Assembly: GCF_014196835.1 (NCBI RefSeq)
Contig: NZ_JACIEK010000007.1
Coordinates: 62,001-126,000, forward strand
Length of the DNA stretch: 64,000 nucleotides
From: Aureimonas pseudogalii
GTDB taxonomy: Bacteria; Pseudomonadota; Alphaproteobacteria; Rhizobiales; Rhizobiaceae
Direction of reading: 5' to 3'
The notes under the pieces are model-generated. The model was not told the DNA's origin. It saw only the letters and a list, made by a program, of their open reading frames with translations, and searched no databases. This document shows positions 38,645 to 46,527 of the stretch, in pieces; within the stretch, counting starts at the first letter, position 1, and every line of letters begins with the position of its first letter. Both the position numbers and the translations under genes were made by a program.

Positions 38645-39712
38645 ATGCGATCCCTTGCGCCCCGTCTCGTCTCCCTCTTCGCCGCGCTCGCCGGCCTCTC
38701 GGCCTGCGCCGGGGCGCCCGGCGTCGCGGGATCGACGAGCAACGCCAAGCTGGTCCAGGGGCCGCCGATCAGCGACATCGTGACCCCGTTCGACAAGGCG
38801 CTCACCTGCCTCAACGGGCGCATCGTGCGCAAGCTCGTCTTCTCGGTGGGCGCGGTGCTCGACCAGACCGGCAAGGAGAGCTTCACCGACGGCGGCGTCG
38901 GCAAGTTCGTGACGCAGGGCGCCGGCGACATGATCCAGTCGGCGCTGTTCAAGGCCGGGGCGACCGTGGTCAACCGGCGCGACCCGCGCGTGATGACCAC
39001 CGAGGCCGAATGGCGGATCCGCGACACGACGCGTCAGATCCCCTCGAACTTCTACATTACCGGCTCGATCAACTCGCTCGACTTCATCCCCGGCAGCGGC
39101 GCCGAGGTGGAGGTGGCCGGCGTCGGGGCGAAATACCGGCAGAACCGCATTCTCGTCGGGCTCGATCTCGCGATGACCGACGCCAATTCTGGGCTGATCG
39201 TCGCCAACGTGCCGTTGCAGAAGCAGATCTTCGCCTCGGAAGCGGGGATCGGCGTCGGACGCTTCATCGGCGACCAGCTGACCAACATCGATTTTGGCGG
39301 GCGGGAGCGCGAGGCGATCCATTTCGCGCTGCGCCAGATGCTCAATCTCGCGACCTTCGAACTGCTGACGCAGGTCATGGCCGCCAACAATTTCGCAGAC
39401 TGCCGCACCTTCGTCGATCGCGGCCATGGCTATGTCGACCACACCCGTACCGCCGAGGCGGTGGCAGCGCTCGCCAAGGCGAAGGCCGCGGCCAAGGCCG
39501 TCGGCGCCCCGCCGCCCGGCGTCGCCGCGCCGATCCCGCCGGGATCGCGCACGCCCGCCGGCCCCGCCTCGATGCCGAGTGCGGCGCCCGCCGCGGCGCG
39601 AGCGGAGAAACCCTATTCCGGCGCCAGCGGCAGCTTCCCGGGAAGCGGCGGCGGCAAGGCGGAAACCGAGACCACGGAGCAGGCGAAGGCTCAGGCCATC
39701 CTGACCCAATGA
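38645..39712 (+). CDS. hfaB: CsgG/HfaB family outer-membrane secretion lipoprotein
   Basis: 355 residues. Lipoprotein signal ending at lipobox LSAC (Cys21), then a CsgG domain (about 40-270): ISDIVTPFDKALTCL, FVTQGAGDMIQSALFKAGATVVNR, ITGSINSLDF and VGLDLAMTDANSGLIVANVPL. CsgG forms a nonameric pore that exports curli subunits; HfaB is its Caulobacter counterpart, needed for HfaA and HfaD to reach the surface. The last 75 residues are a Pro/Ala/Ser-rich tail. The two genes of secreted proteins around it are its likely clients. A 10-base-pair hairpin follows its stop. Confidence 0.85.
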   Translation: MRSLAPRLVSLFAALAGLSACAGAPGVAGSTSNAKLVQGPPISDIVTPFDKALTCLNGRIVRKLVFSVGAVLDQTGKESFTDGGVGKFVTQGAGDMIQSALFKAGATVVNRRDPRVMTTEAEWRIRDTTRQIPSNFYITGSINSLDFIPGSGAEVEVAGVGAKYRQNRILVGLDLAMTDANSGLIVANVPLQKQIFASEAGIGVGRFIGDQLTNIDFGGREREAIHFALRQMLNLATFELLTQVMAANNFADCRTFVDRGHGYVDHTRTAEAVAALAKAKAAAKAVGAPPPGVAAPIPPGSRTPAGPASMPSAAPAAARAEKPYSGASGSFPGSGGGKAETETTEQAKAQAILTQ

Positions 39713-39718
39713 CGAATT

Positions 39719-39745
39719 CGGCGGAGCGCTGGAACCGCTCCGCCG
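39719..39745 (+). terminator. Hairpin between hfaB and the repeat-protein gene
   Basis: Perfect 10-base-pair GC stem (arms 39719-39728 and 39736-39745), 7-base loop, starting 7 bases after the hfaB stop and lacking a T tract. It could lower read-through into the downstream gene or mark a processing or stability site, allowing different amounts of exporter and substrate. Confidence 0.55.
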
Positions 39746-39836
39746 ACCGACAGGGCTCTCTCGAACGACCTGTCCAACCATCGAGATCGCCGACAGGGAG
39801 CCGGCACGTCTCGGGAAACAAAGCTGGAGCTAACGA

Positions 39837-40706
39837 ATGAAAACTCTCTTCGCAATCGGCGCGTCGGCGCTGGTCATGGGTCTCGCCTCGGTCGGCGGCG
39901 CGCAGGCGCAGGCGCTTCCCGCCCTGCAGGACACGCTCGGCGCCAACCTGCTCACGCTGCAGTCGCAGTTCGGCAACGGCAACTGGGTCAACGAGGCCGT
40001 CAACATCGGCGCCATCAACGGCGCGGTGACGCTGGGCCAGGCCGGCGCCGAGTCGATCACCAACATCGACCTGCCGACGGTGGACCTCAACGTTCAGGCG
40101 GCGCTCGGCGCCGGTCTGACGGTCATCCCGCCGACGGCCGCCATCGCCGGCGCCGGCGAAGTCGATCTGGCAGTGAACCTCGGCCAGATCGACCAGACGG
40201 TCCGCACGATCGGCGGGATCGCCAGCTCGGACGAGATCTCGACCACGGTTCTCGGCGCGGTCAACACCGGCGACATCGCGTCCGTCGGCTCCGCCACCGC
40301 CGTGCGCGCGACGAACCAGACCACCATCGCCACCGGCAGCACCTTCACCAGCGTGACGGCGGCCTCGGAAGCGGCGGCGAGAACGTCGAACACTGCCTCC
40401 TCGGCCGCGGCCTCGCAGGAACTCGTCGCCGCGGTGACCGGCCCGACCGCCACCGTCACCAACTCGGTGGAGACCCTCTACAACGGCCCGCTGCAGGACG
40501 TGTACGCCAACAACCGCGCCTTCAACGTCGGCGCCATCAACGGCGCTGTCACCGGCATCGCCAACAACATGGATCTCGCGGGCATCTCGACCACGGTCCT
40601 CGGCGCCGTCAACACCGGCACGATCTCGATGGGCTACAGCGGCGCTGCCTTCAACGCCGCGCAGGCCGCCACGAACGCCGTCACCAACCAGGTCACCGGC
40701 CAGTAA
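39837..40706 (+). CDS. Secreted curlin-like repeat protein, possible HfaD counterpart
   Basis: 289 residues, no Cys, rich in Ala, Gly, Thr, Asn and Val. Signal peptide about 1-25 (AQAQ-ALP). Repeats are internal: NIGAINGAVT at 56-65 and NVGAINGAVT at 230-239; ISTTVLGAVNTGDI at 134-147 and ISTTVLGAVNTGTI at 250-263. A middle Ala/Ser/Thr segment (170-205) separates the halves. Alternating hydrophobic residues with N-x-G turns suit a beta-solenoid or amyloid fold, as in curlins. In Caulobacter, HfaD is the other HfaB client. HfaD homology itself is not proven from sequence. Confidence 0.65.
   Translation: MKTLFAIGASALVMGLASVGGAQAQALPALQDTLGANLLTLQSQFGNGNWVNEAVNIGAINGAVTLGQAGAESITNIDLPTVDLNVQAALGAGLTVIPPTAAIAGAGEVDLAVNLGQIDQTVRTIGGIASSDEISTTVLGAVNTGDIASVGSATAVRATNQTTIATGSTFTSVTAASEAAARTSNTASSAAASQELVAAVTGPTATVTNSVETLYNGPLQDVYANNRAFNVGAINGAVTGIANNMDLAGISTTVLGAVNTGTISMGYSGAAFNAAQAATNAVTNQVTGQ
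40236..40625 (+). repeat. Two-copy coding repeat in the curlin-like gene
   Basis: The 14-codon unit at 40236-40277 recurs at 40584-40625 with only a few base changes, mostly in third positions. A second pair, at 40002-40031 and 40524-40553, encodes N-[IV]-GAINGAVT. The spacing shows partial internal duplication of the gene rather than a tandem array. Confidence 0.75.
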
Positions 40707-40899
40707 GGCACAAGGACCGCGAGGGATGGGGCGGCTCGCTCCGCTCCGTCCCCGCCTGCCCCCTCTCCGCCCTCTACTCGCCCCATCGCCGCCGGTCGTC
40801 CCGGTCGCGGCATTGGCTTGGCGCGGCGGGACCCCACCCACAACAGCCGGCGCGTCTCCACGCTGTCGGACACGAACGAGACCGCTCGGAGCTGATGTC

Positions 40900-42141
40900 G
40901 TGACCAAACTCTTCCTCGCCCTCGCCGCCTCCACCATCGCCGGCTCCGCGCTCGCCGCCGACATCGTCGACGATCCCCCGCCCGAGCCGCCCGTCGCCCT
41001 CGTGCCCGTCTTCTCCTGGACCGGCGCCTATGTCGGCGCGCAGGCGGGCGGATCGTTCAACGACGGATCGAGCAACATCCCCTCGTCCTTCGTCTTCATT
41101 CCCGGCATCGCCGCGACGCCCGGCCGGCCTGCCGTTCCCGGCACGCCGGGCACGCCTGCCGTTCCCGCCACTCCCGGCAATCCCGGATCGCCTGCGGTTC
41201 CCGGCACGCCGGGATCGCCGGGCACCCCCGGCACGCCCGCCGTGTTCGGCACGCTCGAATATTCCTGCGCCGCCGCCGGCGCGGGCGCGGCGGGCGCCGG
41301 TGCCTGCGCGGTTCAGTATCCCGACGGCAGCACCGGCCTCCTGACGCTGGAGCAGTTGTCCGCCGCCTATGCGAGCGCCGGCAATGCCGGGGCGGTCGGC
41401 GTCGCCGGCGAGTTCCAGGTGCTCGTCGCCGCGGCGACGCCGGGCACGCCGGCCGTACCCGCGACACCCGGCACCCCTGCCGTTCCTGCCACGCCCGGCA
41501 CGCCGGAGATCCCCGCGACGCCGGGAACGCCCGGCACGCCCGCGGTGCCGGGAACGCCGGGCACGCCGGACGCCACCTACGCCTATGATTTCGGCGCGGG
41601 CACCCGCGCCTACTCGCAGGACGACGACAGCTTCGCCGGCGGCGCGCATGTCGGCTACAACTACGCCTTCACGCCGCTCGCCGGAAACACGTTCGTGCTC
41701 GGCGTCGTCGGCGATCTCTCCTATGTCGACATCACGCGGGGCGCGGGCATCACAGACGGCATCCGGACGATCGGCGTGACGCAGGAGCTCGACACTCTCG
41801 CCACCGTTCGTCTCAAGGCCGGCGTCGGGCTCGACCGGTTCCTCGTCTACGGCACGGGCGGCGTCGCCTTCGGAAAGATCGAGACGAGCTTCGTCAATTC
41901 CGTCTTAGGCTCAAGTCTGCAGGACGAGGAGACGCGCGTCGGCTACGCCGTGGGCGCGGGCACCGACTACGCCCTCACCGACAATGTCCTCCTCGGCGTC
42001 GAGTATCTCTACACGAACCTCGGATCGTCGGACGCCGAGCAGGTCATCCCGCTCACCAACGGCGCGACGCTGACGACACGGCCGGACGAGGATTTCGACT
42101 TCCACACGGTCTGGGCCAAGGCCTCCTACCGCTTCAACTGA
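40900..42141 (+). CDS. Outer-membrane beta-barrel with long Pro-Gly-Thr repeat loop
   Basis: 413 residues from a GTG with GGAG 8 bases upstream. Signal peptide 1-19, then a first strand FSWTGAYVGAQAGGSF, the start of an Omp25/Omp31-type porin-like barrel. Residues about 60-240 form an insertion before the second strand (FAGGAHVGYNYAF). It contains two blocks of PGTPAVPATPG-type repeats (73-115 and 180-223) around a 65-residue segment with two Cys (123, 136). The barrel then continues normally and ends ASYRFN. The insert replaces the first outer loop, so the repeats should stand on the cell surface. The cassette context suggests an adhesion role. Confidence 0.8.
   Translation: MTKLFLALAASTIAGSALAADIVDDPPPEPPVALVPVFSWTGAYVGAQAGGSFNDGSSNIPSSFVFIPGIAATPGRPAVPGTPGTPAVPATPGNPGSPAVPGTPGSPGTPGTPAVFGTLEYSCAAAGAGAAGAGACAVQYPDGSTGLLTLEQLSAAYASAGNAGAVGVAGEFQVLVAAATPGTPAVPATPGTPAVPATPGTPEIPATPGTPGTPAVPGTPGTPDATYAYDFGAGTRAYSQDDDSFAGGAHVGYNYAFTPLAGNTFVLGVVGDLSYVDITRGAGITDGIRTIGVTQELDTLATVRLKAGVGLDRFLVYGTGGVAFGKIETSFVNSVLGSSLQDEETRVGYAVGAGTDYALTDNVLLGVEYLYTNLGSSDAEQVIPLTNGATLTTRPDEDFDFHTVWAKASYRFN
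41116..41568 (+). repeat. Pro-Gly-Thr coding repeats (two blocks)
   Basis: Blocks at 41116-41244 and 41437-41568 encode degenerate units of PGTPAVPATPG type, collagen-like in having Gly and Pro at short intervals, but with a Pro-Gly-Thr-Pro rhythm rather than strict Gly-X-Y. DNA units vary in third positions, so the repeat is kept at protein level. Confidence 0.85.
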
Positions 42142-42240
42142 TGCGAGCGCCGCGGCCTTGCCCGGGTCGCGGCGCCCGATCCCCAATGGGGATCGACCCG
42201 TTCGGGCCCCGGCATCCTGTCCTGCAGCCGGGGTTCGATC

Positions 42241-42275
42241 GCGAAGGCGGACCGGCCTTCCCGGTCCGCCTTCGC
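42241..42275. terminator. Bidirectional terminator
   Basis: Perfect 15-base-pair stem (arms 42241-42255 and 42261-42275) with a 5-base loop, between the convergent barrel gene and the oxidoreductase gene. No long T tract on either side, but the stem is the strongest hairpin seen in the window. Confidence 0.8.
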
Positions 42276-42279
42276 AGCC

Positions 42280-45200
42280 CTATTCCGCCGCCGCCGGGAG
42301 CGGCGCGACCCTCTTGGCAGGCACGTCGCCCGCCTCGAAGCGGCGCCAGAGATCGGCGGTCGCGCCCCTTGCCTTCTCGCGGTTCTCCGCCTTCACCGGC
42401 CCGAAGCCGCGCACCGAGAGGGGCAGCCGCAGCAGCTCGATCGCGGCCTCGCGGTCGCCCCGCCTCCAGCCGGCCAGCACCCGCTCCACGTCGCCCTCGA
42501 ACGCCGCGACGTCGGCCCGTTCCGCGCGCCGCTCAACCGTGTGGCCGAACGGGTCGAAGGGCGTTCCGCGTAGCACCTTGCCGTGCTTCAGCCATCCGAA
42601 GACCCGCAGCATCCAGCCACCGAAGACGCGTTTCTTCGGCCGGCCCTTGCCATCCAGGCCGCCGGCAAGGAGCGGCGGCGCCAGATGGAAGCGCAGGCCC
42701 TTCACCCCCTCGAACTCGGCCTCCAGCATCGCCGCGAAGCGCCCGTCCGTGTAGAGCCGCGCCACCTCGTACTCGTCCTTGATCGCCAGCAGCCTGGCGT
42801 AGCTCTCGGCGGCCGCGCGCGTCAGCGCGAGATCGCCGGTGGCCATGCGCACGCGCGCCACCAGCGCGAGATAGCGGTTCCGCAGGCGGGCGTCGCCATA
42901 GGCTGCGAGGAACGCGGCGCGGTGCTCGATCAACTCGTCCAGCCCCATGTCGGCGAGAGTCCTGCGCGCCGGGGCGTCGTCATGGACCGCCCGCGCCACC
43001 GCGTCCGGGTCCTCGGCGGCGAGGCGCCCCCAGTCGAAAGCGGTCTCGTTCTCCGCCACCGCGACGCCGTTCAGCGCGATGGCCTCGCGGATCGAGGCGA
43101 GCCGCAGCGGCACGAGGCTGCGCTGCCAGGCAAAGCCCAGCAGCATCACGTTGGTGGCGATGGCGTCGCCCGTCAGCGCCTCGGCGATGGCGGTCATGTT
43201 GACGAAGTCGCTTTCGTCGCGGACGCTGCGGCGCAGCGCCGAGCCGACCAGCGTGCGGCGGAAGTCGAAGTCGGGATTGCGCACGAACTCGGCCACCGGC
43301 GTCAGATGCGTGTTGACGACGGCGCGCGTGCGCTCGTTCGAGACGAGCGCGGCGGCGTCCTTCGAGGCCGCCACCACGTCGTCGGCGGCGATCAGGAGAT
43401 CGGCGCCGCCCGCGGCGATCCGCGCCGAGGTCACGTCCTCCGGTCGCGCGCCGAGGCGCACGTGGCTGAGCACCGCGCCGCCCTTCTGCGCAAGGCCCGC
43501 CATGTCGAGGATCAGCGCGCCGCGCCCGTCGAGATGGGCGGCCATGCCGATCAGCGCGCCGATCGTCAGCACGCCGGTTCCGCCGACGCCGGCGATCGCG
43601 ATGTTGTAGGGCCGCTCGATCTCGGCGGGGATCGCGGGCTCCGGCAGATGGGCGAGATCGGGCCGCGCCAGCGCCGCGCGCTTGCGGGGGCGGCCGCCCT
43701 CCACGGTCACGAAGGAGGGGCAGAAGCCCTTCACGCAGGAGAAGTCCTTGTTGCAGGAGGACTGGTTGATCTGCCGCTTGCGGCCCCATTCCGTCTCCAG
43801 CGGCTCCACCGAGATGCAGTTGGACTGCACCGAGCAGTCACCGCAGCCCTCGCAGACCGCGGGGTTGATGACGACGCGCCGGTCGGGGTCCTCCATCAGC
43901 CCGCGCTTGCGCCGACGCCGCTTCTCGGCGGCGCAGGTCTGGTCGTAGATCATCGCGGAGACGCCGGGCCTGGTCTTCAGGTCCGTCATCACCTCGTCCA
44001 CCGCGTCGCGGTGATGGATCGTGACGCCGGGCGCGAGATCGGCGGCGTGGTAGCGCTCAGGCTCCTCCGACAGGAGGACGATGGGCGAGACGCCCTCGCG
44101 ATGAAGCTGGTGACTGATCTTGGCGGGGTCCTGCTGCCCGTCCACGTGCTGGCCGCCGGTCATCGCCACGGCGTCGTTGTAAAGGATCTTGTAGGTGGCG
44201 TTGACGCCGGCCGCGACCGACTGGCGAATCGCGAGCTGGCCGGAATGGAAGTAGGTGCCGTCGCCGAGATTGACGAAGACATGCGCCTCGTCGGTGAAGG
44301 GCGCGGTGCCGACCCAGGCGACGCCCTCGCCGCCCATATGGCTGAAGAGCCGCGTCGAGCGGTCCATCCACGTCACCATGTAGTGGCAGCCGATGCCGGC
44401 CATGCCGCGGCTGCCCTCGGGCACCACGGTGGAAGAATTGTGCGGGCAGCCCGAGCAGAAGAAGGGCGTGCGGTTCACCGGCGGCACCAGAACCCGGCTC
44501 TCCTCGCGCCGCCGCGCGAAGAACGCGAGGCGCTCCTCGATGTGTCGGCGGAGCCCGTCGTCCAGACGAGGCAGACGCAGGATGCGCTCCCCGATGACCT
44601 TCGCGGCGACGCCGACGCTCAGTTCCTCGTGCAGCGACAGGACGGGATGATCCTCGTGGTCGAACTTGCCGACGATGCGCGGCCGCACGTCCGCCCGCCA
44701 GTTGAACAGCTGCTGCTTGATCTGGTTCTCGATGATCTCGCGGCGCTCCTCCACCACGAGGATCTCGTCCAGTCCCACCGAGAAGCGCCGCACGCCCTCG
44801 GGCTCCAGCGGCCAGGGCATGCCCACCTTGTAGAGCCGGAGGCCGATCGCATGCGCCCCGTCCTCGTCGATGCCGAGCTCCCGGAACGCCTGGCGCACGT
44901 CCTCGTAGGCCTTACCGGAGGCGATGATGCCGAGGCGGGCTTCGGGGCTGTCGAGCGTCACGCGGTCGATGCCGTTGGCGCGGGCGAACGCGATGGCGGC
45001 ATAGGGCTTGAGGCTCTGCATGCGCGCGTCCTGCGACCAGCGGTCGTCGGGCCAGCGCAGGTTCAGCCCGCCCTCGGGCATGTCGAAGTCGCCGGGCAGC
45101 AGGATCTCGCGCCGCTCGCCCGCCAGATCCACCGAAGCGGTGGTCTCCACCGTGTCGGCGATCACCTTCATGCCGACCCAGCAGCCGGAATAGCGCGACA

Positions 45201-45762
45201 TGGCGATGCCAAGCAGCCCCATCTCCACGAACTCGTGGACCGACGAGGGGTAGAGCACCGGCATGAGCGCCGCGCCGAAGGCGTGGTCGGACTGGTGTGG
45301 CACGGTGGAGGACTTGGCGCCATGGTCGTCGCCGGCGATGCAGAGGACGCCGCCCAGCGCCGCCGAGCCCGCCGCATTGCCGTGCTTGAACACATCGCCG
45401 GAGCGATCGACGCCCGGCCCCTTGCCGTACCAGAGGCCGACGACGCCGTCTTTTCGGGCGCCCGGCGAGAGGTGGAGCTGCTGCGAGCCCCAGACGGCGG
45501 TGGCCGCGAGATCCTCGTTGACGCCGGGCTGGAAGACCACGCCCTCGGCGTCGAGAATCGCCTTCTCCTTCATCAGCTGCTGGTCGTAACCGCCGAGCGG
45601 CGAGCCGCGATAACCGGAGATGAAGGCGCCGGTGTTCAGCCCCGCGGCCCGGTCGCGGCGCATCTGGACGATCGGCAGGCGCACGAGCGCCTGGATGCCG
45701 CTCATGAACACGCGCCCGGTCTCGGCGCGGTACTTGCGCTCGAGCTCGCCGTGATAGGCCAT
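42280..45762 (-). CDS. Fused indolepyruvate ferredoxin oxidoreductase
   Basis: 1160 residues, the normal size for the fused IorA-IorB type. It oxidatively decarboxylates aryl (or branched) 2-oxoacids to acyl-CoA, passing electrons to ferredoxin. In order: thiamine-diphosphate pyrimidine domain (GAFISGYRGSPLGGYDQQL), thiamine-diphosphate-binding domain (GIGCHYMV, GDGTYFHSGQLAIRQS), Fe-S binding cysteines near 635-690 (CEGCGDCSVQSNC and SSCNKDFSCVKGFCPSF), and the gamma domain from about 720 (IAGVGGTGVLTIGALIG), followed by a C-terminal DUF6537-like region. The Lrp gene just upstream on the same strand may control it. Confidence 0.92.
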   Translation of the reverse strand: MAYHGELERKYRAETGRVFMSGIQALVRLPIVQMRRDRAAGLNTGAFISGYRGSPLGGYDQQLMKEKAILDAEGVVFQPGVNEDLAATAVWGSQQLHLSPGARKDGVVGLWYGKGPGVDRSGDVFKHGNAAGSAALGGVLCIAGDDHGAKSSTVPHQSDHAFGAALMPVLYPSSVHEFVEMGLLGIAMSRYSGCWVGMKVIADTVETTASVDLAGERREILLPGDFDMPEGGLNLRWPDDRWSQDARMQSLKPYAAIAFARANGIDRVTLDSPEARLGIIASGKAYEDVRQAFRELGIDEDGAHAIGLRLYKVGMPWPLEPEGVRRFSVGLDEILVVEERREIIENQIKQQLFNWRADVRPRIVGKFDHEDHPVLSLHEELSVGVAAKVIGERILRLPRLDDGLRRHIEERLAFFARRREESRVLVPPVNRTPFFCSGCPHNSSTVVPEGSRGMAGIGCHYMVTWMDRSTRLFSHMGGEGVAWVGTAPFTDEAHVFVNLGDGTYFHSGQLAIRQSVAAGVNATYKILYNDAVAMTGGQHVDGQQDPAKISHQLHREGVSPIVLLSEEPERYHAADLAPGVTIHHRDAVDEVMTDLKTRPGVSAMIYDQTCAAEKRRRRKRGLMEDPDRRVVINPAVCEGCGDCSVQSNCISVEPLETEWGRKRQINQSSCNKDFSCVKGFCPSFVTVEGGRPRKRAALARPDLAHLPEPAIPAEIERPYNIAIAGVGGTGVLTIGALIGMAAHLDGRGALILDMAGLAQKGGAVLSHVRLGARPEDVTSARIAAGGADLLIAADDVVAASKDAAALVSNERTRAVVNTHLTPVAEFVRNPDFDFRRTLVGSALRRSVRDESDFVNMTAIAEALTGDAIATNVMLLGFAWQRSLVPLRLASIREAIALNGVAVAENETAFDWGRLAAEDPDAVARAVHDDAPARRTLADMGLDELIEHRAAFLAAYGDARLRNRYLALVARVRMATGDLALTRAAAESYARLLAIKDEYEVARLYTDGRFAAMLEAEFEGVKGLRFHLAPPLLAGGLDGKGRPKKRVFGGWMLRVFGWLKHGKVLRGTPFDPFGHTVERRAERADVAAFEGDVERVLAGWRRGDREAAIELLRLPLSVRGFGPVKAENREKARGATADLWRRFEAGDVPAKRVAPLPAAAE

Positions 45763-45972
45763 CGCCGTTCCTCCCGTGGATCTCCGCTGCGGCGGGTGGG
45801 CTCCGCTCTTGCAACCCTTTCAAGCTAGACCCGGCGATGGGGAGCAGCCTCCCTCAAGGTGGCCGAGACGACGCCGATAGGAGGATGGGCATCCTCGAAA
45901 CAGCAGAATATGCGGAGGCTCGTTTCGTTTGCGGCGTCGCCGAAGAGACGAGCGCTCCATCTTGCGCTGCGC

Positions 45973-46428
45973 TCAGATCGGCAGGCGGCCGTCGTCCTTC
46001 ACCCGGCGCATCACCACGGTGGAGTGCATGTCGCCGACATGGGGCAGGTTCGACAGGCGCGTCTTGAGGAAGGTCTCGAAGGCCTCCATGTCGCGCGTCA
46101 CGATCTTCAGCGCGTAGTCGTAGGCGCCGGTCACGAGATAGCATTCGACGATCTCGGCGAGCTTGCCGGCCTCGCGCTCGAAGGCCCCGAGCGCCGCCTC
46201 GTCGTGGCGGTCGAGCTTGGTCATGGTGATGACGGTAATGCCGAGACCGATCGCCTTGGGGTCGAACTGGTAGGCGCGACCGCGGATCACGCCCTCCTCC
46301 TGCATGCGCCGGATGCGCCGCCAGCACGGCGTGTGGCTGATGCCCGCCGCCCGGCCGACCTCCTCGATCGAGGCCTCGGGCAGATCCTGCAGGGCCCTGA
46401 GGATCCGAAGGTCCGTGGCATCCAGCAT
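45973..46428 (-). CDS. Lrp/AsnC family transcriptional regulator
   Basis: 151 residues. Helix-turn-helix (LDATDLRILRALQDLPEASI, VGRAAGISHTPCWRRIRRM) followed by the RAM effector domain (ITVITMTKLDRHDEAAL, YLVTGAYDYALKIVTRDMEAFE). Such proteins sense amino acids. The ATG at 46428 matches the family N-terminus; in-frame upstream codons add an Arg-rich stretch. It lies 210 bases upstream of the oxidoreductase for amino-acid-derived 2-oxoacids, so local control by an amino acid is plausible. Confidence 0.93.
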   Translation of the reverse strand: MLDATDLRILRALQDLPEASIEEVGRAAGISHTPCWRRIRRMQEEGVIRGRAYQFDPKAIGLGITVITMTKLDRHDEAALGAFEREAGKLAEIVECYLVTGAYDYALKIVTRDMEAFETFLKTRLSNLPHVGDMHSTVVMRRVKDDGRLPI

Positions 46429-46527
46429 GTCCCGCGCCTCCCAACGCCCGATCCGCAGGCCGGACCGGTTCCCCGGCCGCGACTGTCGCATTCCCCGCCG
46501 CCCCTCGCCAGCCGCAGAGCGGCCGGC

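Noticed and set aside
41116-41568. Short-period DNA repeats resembling a CRISPR or satellite array
   Set aside because: They are in frame inside a barrel gene, vary at third codon positions and encode Pro-Gly-Thr units; there are no unique spacers or cas genes.
42583-45828. 1081-codon open frame on the plus strand across the oxidoreductase gene
   Set aside because: It mirrors the real minus-strand gene, is full of His/Arg/Ala low complexity and lacks motifs.
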